Assembly: GCF_009617575.1 (NCBI RefSeq) | Contig: NZ_WIXJ01000002.1 | Span: forward strand, 186,001-250,000 | Direction of reading: 5' to 3' | DNA from: Rhodocyclus gracilis | GTDB taxonomy: Bacteria; Pseudomonadota; Gammaproteobacteria; Burkholderiales; Rhodocyclaceae | DNA: 64,000 nucleotides | Shown: in pieces, positions 38,913 to 51,121 of the stretch | How the letters are laid out: each line of letters opens with the position of its first letter | How positions within the stretch are numbered: the stretch's first letter is position 1 | Program-made: the position numbers and the translations under genes | The notes under the pieces: model-generated | What the model was told of the DNA's origin: nothing | Database searches by the model: none | The model's input: only the letters and a program-made list of their open reading frames with translations

Positions 38913-40060
38913 ATGGAAAACTTCACCTTCTTCAATCCGACCAAGATCGAGTTCGGCACGGGCAAGGAGCAGCTGATTGGCCAGATTCTGGCCGGGCATG
39001 GCATCAAGAACGTCCTGCTGTGCTATGGCAGCGACCGGATCAAGCGCGACGGACTGTTTGCGACGGTGAGTGACAGTCTGAACGAGCGTGGCGTGCGATA
39101 CGTCGAATGCAGCGGAATTGTCAGCAACCCGGTACTTTCCAAAGTCCGCGAAGCCATTGCGCTGGCCCGCACGCATCAGGTCGATGCCGTCCTCAGCGTG
39201 GGCGGCGGCTCGGTGCTCGACAGCTCCAAGGCCATCGCCGCCGGCGCGCTTTACGCGGGCGATGTGTGGGACTTGTTCATCGGCAAGGGCCGCATTGAGG
39301 CTGCTCTGCCGGTTTTCGACATCCTGACGCTGGCAGCTACCGGCAGCGAAATGAACAACGGCGCCGTGGTCACCAATGAGCAAACCAAGGAAAAGTTTGC
39401 CATCAGCTCGCCCCACACCTTCCCCAAGGTTTCCATCGTCAATCCCGCGCTGATGCAGACGGTGTCGCGCGACTATCTGGTGTATTCCGCTGCCGACATC
39501 ATCGCGCACGCGATCGAGGGCTATTTCACCGCTACGGAGCAGCCCAGATTTCATTCGCGCATGGTCGAAGCCATCATCAACACGGTGATCGAAACGACCG
39601 AGACCCTGCTCGAAAACCCGCAGGACTACCACGCCCGCGCCGAATTCGCCTGGGCCTCCACACAAGCCCTGAACGGTCTGATCTATGCCGGCACGGCCGG
39701 ATTTAGCTACCCCAACCACATGATCGAGCACTCCTTGTCGGCGCTCTTCAATGTGCCACATGGCGCCGGCCTGTCGGTGGTCATCCCCGCCTGGATGAAG
39801 TGGTATCACAGCCGCAATCCGCAGCAGTTCCAGCGTTTTGCCCAACACGTATTCGGCGTGGATACCCCCGAACAGGGTATCGCTGCGCTGGAGGCGTGGT
39901 TCGACAAGATCGGCACGCCCACCCGTCTGTCCCAGTTGGGGATTCGCGAGGCTGACTTGCCGAAGACCATCGAAAACATCCTCGGCAACGCCCAGTGGTT
40001 CGGCATCGCCGAGATTTACACGCGCGACGTCGTTACCACCATTCTCAACCACGCACGGCA

Positions 40061-40064
<4 letters not shown>
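38913..40064 (+). CDS. Iron-containing alcohol dehydrogenase (YqhD/BDH-like), second copy
   Basis: Group III alcohol dehydrogenase of 383 residues, homologous to the one at 12193 and starting almost identically (MENFTFFNPTKIEFGTGKEQ). GGGSVLDSSKAIAAG, ATGSEMNNGAVVTNEQ and the metal ligands (Asp/His in AADIIAHAIEGYF; NHMIEHSLSALFNVPHGAGL) are kept. GGAGGA at 38901 supports ATG 38913. Probable NADPH-dependent aldehyde reductase; in E. coli yqhD is paired with the AKR gene dkgA, and here a YqhD-type gene sits among three AKRs. Its stop overlaps the next start. Confidence 0.92.
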
Positions 40065-42908
<2,844 letters not shown>

Positions 42909-43032
42909 TTCAAACTCAATGGGATTTATGGAGAGCGGTCAGCGCACTTCGACGCTTACGACTTAAATAATCCTGAGGCAATGCCACGGGTATCTTTTGG
43001 CCTTCCGCGCCATCACTCTACGGGAAGTGAAG

Positions 43033-44100
43033 ATGTTTTTTCAGACGAGCATAAAAATCAATGGCATGGCCTGCGTGGCAGCCGCTATTGGACTTTTTTC
43101 GGGGACTATCATGGCCGCAGACTATACGAAGAATCCGTTCACTTTGGCGTATGACGGAGCAATCACCGAGAACGTGAAGGGCGCCGTAAATATCAATCCG
43201 GTCAAGTACAAGCTCAATGGACTGGATATCGCCGCGAATGTATATACCCCGGCCAACTACGACCCAAACAGGAAATATCCGGTGATCGTCGTCGCGCATC
43301 CGAACGGTGGCGTCAAGGAGCAGGTGGCAGGCCTGTACGCGCAGCGCTTGGCTGAACAAGGCTACATCACGATCACCGCGGATGCGGCGTACCAAGGGGC
43401 AAGCGGCGGGCTGCCGCGCAGCGTGGACAAGCCTGCGAACCGTATCGAGGATATCCATGGCATGGCCGATTTCATTACTCAGTATCCCGGAGTCGATGCG
43501 AAACGCCTGGGGCTCCTCGGCATCTGCGGCGGCGGCGGCTACGCCTTGGCCGCCGCGGCAACCGACAAGCGGTTCAAGTCGATCGGCACCGTCAGCATGT
43601 TCAACTCCGGACGGGTTCGTCGCAATGGCTACGTCGATTCCCAACTTGGCAGCATCCAGCAGCGCTTGCAGCAGGCTGTCGACGCCCGCGCTCAGGAAAC
43701 GGCTGGAGGGGAAGTGCTTTATTCCGGCGACGCCAATCTGACGGATGAGCAGATCGCCAAATTGCCGTTCGACCTGTATCGGCAGGGATACGCGTACTAC
43801 TGGAAGACGCATGCACACCCCAACTCGACGTTCAAGTACACCACGAGCAGTCTGCTGGACCTGATGCGCTTCGACGCTACCGACCACCTCGAACTGATTC
43901 AGCAGCCATTGCTGATGATCGCAGGCAGCCAGGCCGATAGCCTGTACATGAGCGAGGATGCGTTTGCCAAAGCCACCGGCACGAAGGACAAGGAGTTATT
44001 CAGGATCGACGGGGCGACGCACATCGAAACCTACTGGGTTCCGCAGTATGTCGATGCGGCCCTTGCCAGGCTGTCGGCGTTCTATGCGAGAACCCTGTGA
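43033..44100 (+). CDS. Exported alpha/beta hydrolase (dienelactone hydrolase-like)
   Basis: Secreted hydrolase of 355 residues. A signal peptide (MFFQTSIKINGMACVAAAIG to about residue 30, ending MAA) leads the mature protein. The nucleophile elbow reads LGICGGGGYALA, so the nucleophile is Cys, as in dienelactone hydrolases; the Asp region is LLMIAGSQADSLYM and the His lies in GATHIETYWV. The ATG at 43033 follows GGGAAGTGAAG. A 124-base gap separates it from the MFS gene and may hold its own promoter. Related hydrolases commonly accompany aldo/keto reductases in LysR clusters; the substrate is unknown. A terminator follows. Confidence 0.85.
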   Translation: MFFQTSIKINGMACVAAAIGLFSGTIMAADYTKNPFTLAYDGAITENVKGAVNINPVKYKLNGLDIAANVYTPANYDPNRKYPVIVVAHPNGGVKEQVAGLYAQRLAEQGYITITADAAYQGASGGLPRSVDKPANRIEDIHGMADFITQYPGVDAKRLGLLGICGGGGYALAAAATDKRFKSIGTVSMFNSGRVRRNGYVDSQLGSIQQRLQQAVDARAQETAGGEVLYSGDANLTDEQIAKLPFDLYRQGYAYYWKTHAHPNSTFKYTTSSLLDLMRFDATDHLELIQQPLLMIAGSQADSLYMSEDAFAKATGTKDKELFRIDGATHIETYWVPQYVDAALARLSAFYARTL

Positions 44101-44211
44101 GACAGTGGGCTGTGGGTGAATCACCCGGACTTGCCACGTACCGTTACGCCGTAGACATGCGACAGTTGAAGGCATCGTGAGCAACAAGCCATAACGTGTT
44201 CTGGCAAAATG

Positions 44212-44245
44212 GCCCCGGCGGTGCAAATCGCCGGGGCTTGTTTTT
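44212..44245 (+). terminator. Terminator of the LysR/aldo-keto reductase cluster
   Basis: GCCCCGGCG (44212-44220) pairs with CGCCGGGGC (44229-44237) around an 8-base loop, followed by TTGTTTTT. It ends the hydrolase gene and the cluster. Confidence 0.9.
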
Positions 44246-44307
44246 CGTGCAGCGCCTCCGCCATAGAACCACCGCCCCACCTCCCGCCTGCCGCCGCTAC
44301 CCACCTG

Positions 44308-45462
44308 ATGACCGCTCTCGACCCGCAAACGCTGCTGACGCTCAACGTCGTCAATCTCCTGGCGCTGGCGATCCTGCTGCCATTCATCATGGGGCAGAAG
44401 CTCAGCAGCGCAGCGCAGGCAGCGCGCCGTTCGCTGATCGTGCACTCCGGCGCGTGGATCGCCGTCATCCTCTCCGAGCTGTGGCCGACGAACTGGTGGC
44501 TGAACATCAGCCTGTCGACGGTCTCGATGATCTGCTACAGCAGCTGCAACTGGCTGCTCTATCAGGCGCTGACCAACTGGCTCGGCGAACGCCCGTTCCG
44601 GCGCCCGCTGATCGTTCTGGCGATTGTCATGCCGATCGGCTACTTCCTGTTTTTTGACACCTACGCCTGGCGGGTGGGCTGGGCGAACCTGCTGATCGCC
44701 ATACAGGTCGCCATTCTGGCGAATGCGACGCTGCGACCGAAAACGCGGCTCGTCGGTCCCTGGCGCTACGTGCTTTGCCTTTGCCTCGGATCGATGTCGG
44801 TCTTCACCCTCGCCCGCGGCGTCCTGGGCTTCTTCTTCGAGCCGCTCTACCCGAATTTTGCCGCGCCGCATCCGATCAACCTGATCTCCCTCGTCATCGC
44901 CAACATCACGATGGTGCTGGGCAGCGTCTCCGTGCTGGTGGCGTGGCGCGAAGAGGCCGAGTTGCAGCTGCGCGACCTGACGGTGATCGACCCGCTGACC
45001 GGGCTATTGAACCGGCGCGGCTGGAGCGAGCAGGCAACGCCCGCGTTTTCGAGCAGCCTGCGCCACCAGCTGCCGCTGGCACTGCTCGCGCTTGATCTGG
45101 ACTTCTTCAAGCGCATCAACGACGAGCGCGGGCACGAAGCCGGCGATGCCGCCTTGCGTCTCTTTGGCGAAGTGCTGCGCCAGCAGGCGCGGACGGGCGA
45201 CGTCCTTGCGCGCATGGGCGGCGAGGAGTTCTGCGTGCTGCTACCGCTGACCGACGCCGAAGCCGCCAAAGCCTTCGAGGCACGCATCCGCACCACGCTC
45301 GAAGAGGCCGCTGTCGCCCGACTGGGGTTCTCGTTCAGCTATAGCGCCGGCCTCACGCACCGCAGCGCGGACGACCGCGATCTGGAAAAACTGCAACTAC
45401 GCGCCGACGAGGCCCTCTACCTCGCCAAGAGCGAAGGACGCGCGCGCCTCGTCGAGCGCTAG
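44308..45462 (+). CDS. Membrane-anchored diguanylate cyclase (GGDEF)
   Basis: Inner-membrane enzyme of 384 residues that makes cyclic di-GMP. Six to seven hydrophobic segments (about 10-205) form a membrane sensor of no named family. The GGDEF domain (about 220-384) has LTVIDPLTGLLNRRGW, DLDFFKRINDERGHEAGD and the active-site MGGEEFCVLL. The inhibitory I-site RxxD is present as RTGD five residues before GGEEF, so product inhibition is expected. ATG 44308 is at the base of the first membrane segment; the longer frame overlaps the terminator upstream. Transcribed alone. Confidence 0.9.
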   Translation: MTALDPQTLLTLNVVNLLALAILLPFIMGQKLSSAAQAARRSLIVHSGAWIAVILSELWPTNWWLNISLSTVSMICYSSCNWLLYQALTNWLGERPFRRPLIVLAIVMPIGYFLFFDTYAWRVGWANLLIAIQVAILANATLRPKTRLVGPWRYVLCLCLGSMSVFTLARGVLGFFFEPLYPNFAAPHPINLISLVIANITMVLGSVSVLVAWREEAELQLRDLTVIDPLTGLLNRRGWSEQATPAFSSSLRHQLPLALLALDLDFFKRINDERGHEAGDAALRLFGEVLRQQARTGDVLARMGGEEFCVLLPLTDAEAAKAFEARIRTTLEEAAVARLGFSFSYSAGLTHRSADDRDLEKLQLRADEALYLAKSEGRARLVER

Positions 45463-45494
45463 CGCCGGGCGCCGCGCGTGTTGGCGCAAGCGCT

Positions 45495-45791
45495 TCAACA
45501 CCAGCCCTGCTTCCACACCTCAGCGTTCGTCAGCTCACGCCAGGGCAGCACCCAGCTGCGCCGCGAATGAACGGCCTCCAGCTCGACCTCGACGATCACC
45601 GCCTCATCGTCGGGATCGGCGATGAGGCGAGTGACGATGAAGTGCTTCTCTTTGTGTTGCGGCGCCACGGCGGTCCATTTGCTGAGCAGCAGCTTCGCCG
45701 GGTTCAGCCGCCGCAGCGACGCACGCGGCGCGGCAGAGGCGTCCGACGCCGCCGGCGTTGGACGCGCCGGATCAGGCGGATTGTTGCGCAA
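45495..45791 (-). CDS. TIGR02450-type Trp-rich small protein
   Basis: Protein of 98 residues with a disordered Pro/Ala-rich N-terminus (about 1-27) and a conserved core: RLNPAKLLLSKWTAVAPQHK, then EKHFIVTRLI, VEVELEAVHSRRSWVLPWRE and the final VWKQGWC. This matches the small Trp-rich family TIGR02450, whose function is unknown. It overlaps the end of the thioesterase gene by 20 bases and is cotranscribed with it. Confidence 0.8.
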   Translation of the reverse strand: MRNNPPDPARPTPAASDASAAPRASLRRLNPAKLLLSKWTAVAPQHKEKHFIVTRLIADPDDEAVIVEVELEAVHSRRSWVLPWRELTNAEVWKQGWC

Positions 45792-46299
45792 GGTAATGCG
45801 CCTTCACGGCTTGCCGGCGTTGTTCGAACTCCTGACGCAGATCGCGGCGAATCTTTGCCGAGGCGAAGCGGCGTTTTTCGTCGGCAGTCGTCGGATTCAG
45901 CGGCGGCACCGCGCATGGCACGCCGTCGTCGTCGACCGCCACCATCGTGAAAAAGCAGCTGTTGGCGTGGCGCAACTCCTGACTGCGGATATTCTCGGCG
46001 ATCACCTTGATGCCGATCTCCATCGAGGTACGGCCGGTGTAATTCACCGAGGCGAGAAAGGTCACCATCTCGCCAACGTGAATCGGCTGCCGGAACATCA
46101 CCTGATCGACCGACAAGGTCACGACGTATTTTCCGGCGTAGCGCGAAGCGCAGGCGTAGGCCACCTGATCGAGCAACTTGAGAATGATGCCGCCGTGCAC
46201 ATTGCCCGAGAAATTCGCCATGTCGGGCGTCATCAGCAAGGTCATCGACATTTGCTTGGCGTGCAGCGCGGGGTCCGGCGAGAACGGCGTCGTAGTCAA
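45772..46299 (-). CDS. Acyl-CoA thioesterase, YciA-like hot-dog fold
   Basis: Cytoplasmic thioesterase of about 175 residues that hydrolyses acyl-CoA to free acid and CoA. The hot-dog core has the active-site stretch MANFSGNVHGGIILKLLDQV (Asn, His, Asp), then VVTLSVDQVMFRQPIHVGEM and FLASVNYTGRTSMEIGIKV. The start is taken as TTG 46299 because CAGGAAAA lies 6-13 bases upstream on the minus strand; the first ATG (46251) would be 16 codons in and still leave the domain whole. A C-terminal helical tail (about 140-175) extends past the fold. It shares a transcript with the Trp-rich protein gene. Confidence 0.87.
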   Translation of the reverse strand: MTTTPFSPDPALHAKQMSMTLLMTPDMANFSGNVHGGIILKLLDQVAYACASRYAGKYVVTLSVDQVMFRQPIHVGEMVTFLASVNYTGRTSMEIGIKVIAENIRSQELRHANSCFFTMVAVDDDGVPCAVPPLNPTTADEKRRFASAKIRRDLRQEFEQRRQAVKAHYLAQQSA

Positions 46300-46648
46300 A
46301 GCGTTTTCCTGGCAAAAGTGGCGTGAAGTGAGGAACGCGACGGCGAAGGCCATCCCTCCGCAAAACGTCGCCGCCCGATTGTACGGGGCGAGGCGCCTGC
46401 GGCGAAATGAACGAACACGGCGAACTTCGCGAAGGCGCGCGCAAAGCACGCAGGAGCAAGGTGTGCGCCCCCTTTATGCAAGACGATGACGACACACCGG
46501 CCGCCCCATGCGCCTACCGGCGCGCCCACGAGCACTGCGATGAGGGCACGCCGACGGCACGAGGCACAGGCCAAGGGCGCTCGCGCAGCCGTAGCCGTAG
46601 CCGTAGCCGTAGGCATTTTCCCGGCGCAGGCGCAGGCCGCGCCGCGCG
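46300..46648. other. Intergenic region with a 6-bp tandem repeat
   Basis: This 349-base gap lies between the thioesterase and the GGDEF-EAL gene, both on the minus strand. It holds five imperfect copies of GTAGCC (46585-46614) and no convincing gene or terminator; open frames across it are low-complexity Ala/Arg sequence. Confidence 0.6.
46585..46614. repeat. Hexanucleotide tandem repeat (GTAGCC)
   Basis: Five contiguous units: GCAGCC, GTAGCC three times, then GTAGGC, so three exact and two near-exact copies. Such a tract may vary in length between strains by replication slippage. It lies 35 bases beyond the stop of the GGDEF-EAL gene. Confidence 0.8.
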
Positions 46649-48526
46649 TCAGCAGCTCAGGGCAGGCACCGGCGCTGCCGCCGGAAACGCCGGCCGTCCC
46701 TGACTTTGCAGGTGATGGCCGATCCACGCGACGATGTCGTCCGCCGGTAGCGGCTTGGCGAACAGGTAGCCCTGCCCTTCGGCGCAGCGCATGTGCTGAA
46801 GAATGGCCTTCTCCGAGCGCTTCTCGATGCCCTCGGCGACGATGCCCAGCGACAGACTGTCGGCGAGTGCGACGATGGCGCGGGCAATCGACTCGTTGGC
46901 CGGCGTCTGCTCGATGTCGCGCACGAAAGACTGGTCAATTTTCAGGCGGTCGATAGGAAAGCGCCGTAGGTAGCTCAGGCTTGAATAACCCGTGCCGAAG
47001 TCGTCAATCGCCAGACTGACGCCGAGCGATTTGATCTCTTGCAAGGTCCGCAGCACGCCTTCGACGTCGTTCATCAGCACGCTCTCGGTCAGCTCCAGCT
47101 CGACCTGCTGCGGGTCGACGGCAAAGGCGGTCAGCTGCTCGGCGAGATAGCGCGGCAGATCGCCCTGCCGGAACTGCAGGGCCGAGATGTTGATCGACAT
47201 GCGCAAGGGCGGCAGTCCCTGCTGATTCCACTCGCGCAGCTGGCGCAGGGACTCGCGCAGCACCCAGTTACCGAGCGGCACGATGAGGCCGCTTTCTTCG
47301 GCCACCGGGATGAAGTGCACCGGCGAGACGAGGCCTCGTTCGGGATGTTGCCAGCGCACCAGTGCTTCGACGCCGCGCAGTTCGTGCGAAGCGAGTTCGA
47401 CCTGTGGCTGAAAAAACAGCACGAGTTCGTTGCTCTCGATGGCGCGGCGCAAGTCGTTTTCGAGCGACATGCGCGCCGGGTTGTACATCGCCGTCGCCTT
47501 CGAGTAGCGGCAAAAGCGGTTGCGACCAGCGCTCTTGGCCTCGTACATCGCCGCGTCGGCCTTGGCGAGCAAGGGGCTCAGGGCCGTGTCGTCGACCGGA
47601 TACAAGGCCGCGCCAACGCTCACCGTCACCACCAGCGAGTGCCCGAAAAGCTCGATACGCTCGCGCATCGAATCGAGCAGGCGCTGCGCCACCCGGTCGA
47701 CGTCGGCGGCGTCCTCAAGGTCTTCCATGAGGATGACGAATTCGTCACCGCCCAGACGCGCCAGCGTGTCGTTGCGCCGGGCGGATTTCTTCAGGCGCTC
47801 GACGACCACGCGCAGCACCGCATCGCCGACGCTGTGGCCGAGCGAGTCGTTGATCTGCTTGAAGCGGTCGACGTCGACAAAAAGCAGCGCCGCCAGCGTG
47901 CCTTTGCGCTGCGAATCGCGGCACGCCTGATCGAGCCTGTCCGCCAGCAGCACGCGATTGGGGATGCCGGTCAGGTGGTCGTAATGCGCCAGGTAATAGA
48001 GTTCCGACTGCTTGCGCTGCGTAATCACGTTCAGCAGGTCATGGCCGTTGGCCACGCCGAGATAACGTCCGGCGCTGCTGACGATGAAGCCCGTCACCAT
48101 GTGCTGCATGCCGGCGGTGATGATGATCTGCGCCACATCCTCGACGCTGCACGAATCCTCGACGATCACCGGCGCCGTCGCCTGGTATTCGGCGTGCTGC
48201 AAGAGATCGACGATGCTGCGCCGGCCAAAGATCTCGCGGCTGTAGGGCTTGCTGAAAAACTCGATGAACTTGCGGCGGTCGACCAGCGCCAGCGGCCGGT
48301 CATTGGCATCGACGACCGGCAGGGCGTAAAGCTCCTCGTCGGCAAGAAAGCGCTCCAGCGTCTCGTGGCTCGGGGCATGGCTGCGCACCGGCACGAGAAA
48401 GCGCAACAGATTCCGAACCGTCGGCATCTCCTGCAAGCGCCCGTCGTTGATGAAGACAAACTGCCGCTGCCCGGCATCGACGACACGGTCGGAATGGGCA
48501 GCGCTCTCGGTAAGACGGGGAGTCAT
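46649..48526 (-). CDS. CBS-GGDEF-EAL cyclic di-GMP protein
   Basis: Soluble protein of 625 residues. An N-terminal CBS-type sensor (about 15-160) includes GRRSIVDLLQHAEYQATAPV, then VTGFIVSSAGRYLGVANGHD. GGDEF (about 175-335) has LGGDEFVILM and an I-site RRND. EAL (about 350-605) keeps GVEALVRWQHPERG, SINISALQFRQ, LELTESVLM, IDDFGTGYSSLSYL, LKIDQSFVRDI and VAEGIEK, so phosphodiesterase activity is likely, with GGDEF active or regulatory. ATG 48526 follows AGGA nine bases upstream; the ATG 11 codons earlier is less likely. It is divergent from a gene for a related protein with the same type of CBS sensor. Confidence 0.92.
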   Translation of the reverse strand: MTPRLTESAAHSDRVVDAGQRQFVFINDGRLQEMPTVRNLLRFLVPVRSHAPSHETLERFLADEELYALPVVDANDRPLALVDRRKFIEFFSKPYSREIFGRRSIVDLLQHAEYQATAPVIVEDSCSVEDVAQIIITAGMQHMVTGFIVSSAGRYLGVANGHDLLNVITQRKQSELYYLAHYDHLTGIPNRVLLADRLDQACRDSQRKGTLAALLFVDVDRFKQINDSLGHSVGDAVLRVVVERLKKSARRNDTLARLGGDEFVILMEDLEDAADVDRVAQRLLDSMRERIELFGHSLVVTVSVGAALYPVDDTALSPLLAKADAAMYEAKSAGRNRFCRYSKATAMYNPARMSLENDLRRAIESNELVLFFQPQVELASHELRGVEALVRWQHPERGLVSPVHFIPVAEESGLIVPLGNWVLRESLRQLREWNQQGLPPLRMSINISALQFRQGDLPRYLAEQLTAFAVDPQQVELELTESVLMNDVEGVLRTLQEIKSLGVSLAIDDFGTGYSSLSYLRRFPIDRLKIDQSFVRDIEQTPANESIARAIVALADSLSLGIVAEGIEKRSEKAILQHMRCAEGQGYLFAKPLPADDIVAWIGHHLQSQGRPAFPAAAPVPALSC

Positions 48527-48838
48527 GGTGATCGGTCCTGACGGACATACCTCATGCAAAGGGCGACTGCCAGCACAGCGTGCGCGCCACCGGGGGTTTC
48601 GGACACGCGATGATGCGCAAGGAACGTGAACAATTGATGACAGACCCGGCGCTCTGGGTGGCGGCGACTATGACACTTGACAAGAAAGCTTCATATTTTG
48701 CCGCTGCGAGTGTCGCAAAATGCCCTCACGTTGTACCCCGCCGCAGCGCCGCAAAGGCGCCCTTCGCGGCGCCCCCATTCTCCCGATTGACCCAGCGGCA
48801 CGCCTGTCTGCACGGGGCGCCGCTTCATTGCCAGCCCG
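48527..48838. other. Divergent promoter region of two cyclic di-GMP genes
   Basis: A 312-base gap with both starts facing outward. On the minus strand TCGCAA (48713-48718, read TTGCGA), a 17-base spacer and TTCATA (48690-48695, read TATGAA) could be the promoter of the GGDEF-EAL gene. TTGACA at 48677 on the plus strand lacks a -10 at normal distance. No gene is seen. Confidence 0.4.
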
Positions 48839-50803
48839 ATGCCCACGCCCCCTCTTTCCGCCGCACTGTCCAGCGAGTGCCTGCATTGCCGCAGCGATCT
48901 TGATCGCCTGCTGGCAGAGGGCAGCGCGCCGGTGCGCTTTCGGCCGATTGCCGAATTCGCACGCGGCGAGGTCTGGGGGCACATCGCGAGCGTCTGCGGT
49001 TCGCCGGAGGGCCGGCTCTACACGCCGCGCAAGCTCGTCACCATCGCCCGCCACGTCGGCCGCATCGAAAAGCTGGCGAGCGTTTTCTTCGACGGCACGG
49101 TGCGCCAGTACGTCGATGCCGGCGCGCATGGCACGCTGATCTTCTCCTTGCTGGAGTGGGAGAATCACTGCCTCGACCTGCCGCTCTCGGCGCTGCTCTG
49201 CGGCGCGCTGGCGCGGCATGGTCTGCCGCCGGAGCGCGTCGCCATCCTGCATCCCGGCCATGATCCGCGCACACCGCGGCAGCAAACGCTCGCCGAATCG
49301 CTGGGCGCCGTCCGCGCCGCCGGCATCGGCCTCGTCTCGCTCAATCTCGGCTGCGAGTGTGGCGATAGCGGGCTGTGGACGCAGCTCGCTCCCGACCTCA
49401 TCCTCGTAGACGAAATGCTGCTCAGCGGCATCGAGCCGTCGGCGCTGCATCGCTCGCGGGTGGCCGGACTGATCGCCGCCGAGCGCGGGAAGGGCCGCCT
49501 CGTCGCCATGAGCGGCATCAGCAGTCTTGCCGTCTGCCGCGCCGTGATGGAAATGGGCGTCACGCACGGGGCCGGCGACTTCATCGGCCGCAGCAATCTC
49601 ACGCCATCGACCATCGTCTCCGCCGCCGCCAGCAAGCTGATGCTCGAACAGCGCCCCGGCGGCGCCGATGCCGCCGATGGCACGCGCCATGTCCTGCATC
49701 GCCTGCTGGTGCCAGTGCCGCCCGCCGCGCCGAGCGACACCGCCGATTCGGTCTTCGCCCGCTTCGAGAACGATGCCGGCGTCAGCGCCATCGCCGTCGT
49801 CCGCGACGATCACCCCATCGGCCTGATTTCGCGCTTCGACATGGTCGAGAACATGGTGCGCCCCTACCGGCAGGAACTGTACGGGCGCAAGCCCTGCACC
49901 CGTTACATGGACGCCGAGCCGGTCATCGTCGACGTTCGCCTGTCGCTGCCCGAGCTTTCCGAAGTGATCGTCGGCGCCCACCCGCGCCACCTGATCAGCG
50001 GCTTCATCGTCACCGAACATGGCCGCTACCTGGGCATCGGCTCCGTGCAGGACCTCATGCGCGAAGTGACGGCCATGCAGATGCAGGCGGCGCGCTACGC
50101 CAACCCGCTCACCGAACTGCCCGGCAACGTGCCGATCAACCAGCACATCGACAGCCTGCTGGCAGCGGGCGAGTGGTGCGCCATCGCCTACGGCGACCTC
50201 GACAACTTCAAGCCATTCAACGACGTCTACGGCTTCGCCCGGGGCGACGCCGTCATCCGCCTGACGGCCAGCGTTCTCGCCCGCGTCTGCGACCCCGAAT
50301 ACGACTTTCTCGGCCACATCGGCGGCGACGACTTCATCATCGTCTTTCGCAGCCGTGACTGGCAGGCGCGCTGCCAGCAGGCGCTCGACGCCTTCGCCGG
50401 CGAGATCCGCGAGTTTTTCAGCGAAGACGACATCGAACTGGGCGGCTACGTCACCGAAAACCGCAAGGGCCAGCCCGAATTCCACGCCATCACCTCGCTC
50501 TCCATCGGCATCGTCGATGCCGCACCGGGCATGTTCGCCAACCATCTGAGCATCGCCCGCGTCGCCGCCGAGGTGAAGAAAAAAGCCAAGGCCATCGTCG
50601 GCAACAGTCTCTACACCAACCTGCGCACCTACACGCACGGCGAAGAAACCGGCAGCGGCGCCAGCCGCCCCGCCGAGGCACCTGCCGGCACAGGCGCCAC
50701 ACACGCCGCAATATCCACGGGCAGCCCCGTCAGCCCGAGCGCCACAGCCGACGCCGCATTGCCGGCGAGCGCCATCCGGCAAACCAGCGACGAAGTCTTC
50801 TGA
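48839..50803 (+). CDS. Degenerate EAL-CBS-GGDDF cyclic di-GMP-related protein
   Basis: Protein of 654 residues. The N-terminal EAL domain (about 30-270) has lost its catalytic set: the EAL position reads in EVWGHIAS, the DDFGxG loop is replaced by LNLGCECGDSG, and the AEGVE loop by VAMSGISS, so it should bind ligand or partner only. A CBS pair (about 285-410) includes LISGFIVTEHGRYLGIGSVQ, like the sensor in the divergent gene. The GGDEF domain (about 425-595) has GGDDF and no RxxD I-site (PEYD instead), so activity is doubtful. The Ala/Thr-rich tail is disordered. Likely a receptor or regulator rather than an enzyme. Confidence 0.85.
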   Translation: MPTPPLSAALSSECLHCRSDLDRLLAEGSAPVRFRPIAEFARGEVWGHIASVCGSPEGRLYTPRKLVTIARHVGRIEKLASVFFDGTVRQYVDAGAHGTLIFSLLEWENHCLDLPLSALLCGALARHGLPPERVAILHPGHDPRTPRQQTLAESLGAVRAAGIGLVSLNLGCECGDSGLWTQLAPDLILVDEMLLSGIEPSALHRSRVAGLIAAERGKGRLVAMSGISSLAVCRAVMEMGVTHGAGDFIGRSNLTPSTIVSAAASKLMLEQRPGGADAADGTRHVLHRLLVPVPPAAPSDTADSVFARFENDAGVSAIAVVRDDHPIGLISRFDMVENMVRPYRQELYGRKPCTRYMDAEPVIVDVRLSLPELSEVIVGAHPRHLISGFIVTEHGRYLGIGSVQDLMREVTAMQMQAARYANPLTELPGNVPINQHIDSLLAAGEWCAIAYGDLDNFKPFNDVYGFARGDAVIRLTASVLARVCDPEYDFLGHIGGDDFIIVFRSRDWQARCQQALDAFAGEIREFFSEDDIELGGYVTENRKGQPEFHAITSLSIGIVDAAPGMFANHLSIARVAAEVKKKAKAIVGNSLYTNLRTYTHGEETGSGASRPAEAPAGTGATHAAISTGSPVSPSATADAALPASAIRQTSDEVF

Positions 50804-51121
50804 CTCGCCCGCCGCCCTGCGCGACATGCTCACGCCATAGGCCTGCCTAGTCCGAACGGCTCATTCCTTCGGAATATTTGCCGCCGTCGCTTCACTCCCA
50901 TGTCACACAGCCTGCCTAGACTCGCAGCTCTCGTCGGCGCTCGCCGGAAAAGCGGTCGAGCCCGGCGAAAAGTGCTCGTTCAAGCCTCGCGGTAACGCGT
51001 TCGCGCGCTGGCCGCCACGGCGACGACAGGCGGCGCAGGACGACGGTGCGCCGGCTTGCCAACGCAACGACGCAACGACGCGCTTCCCCTAACACTCCAC
51101 TTGGCGTTTCTCTCCCAGCCC
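50804..51121. other. Intergenic region ahead of the secretion operon
   Basis: A 318-base gap. It contains an exact 10-bp direct repeat GCCTGCCTAG (50841-50850 and 50910-50919, 69 bases apart) and a small hairpin ATTCC-TTC-GGAAT (50863-50875). No terminator or clear promoter for gspG was found, and no gene. The operon promoter should be here or just inside. Confidence 0.5.

Noticed and set aside
46296-46727. A 143-codon minus-strand frame spanning the repeat tract
   Set aside because: Low-complexity Ala/Thr/Arg product produced by the GTAGCC repeat; overlaps the end of the GGDEF-EAL gene and the thioesterase leader.
47039-48541. A 500-codon plus-strand frame opposite the GGDEF-EAL gene
   Set aside because: Shadow of a gene with complete GGDEF and EAL motifs; product lacks any domain.
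48677-48700. TTGACA on the plus strand as promoter for the EAL-CBS-GGDDF gene
   Set aside because: No -10-like hexamer at 16-18 bases; the T-rich segment lies only about 11 bases away.
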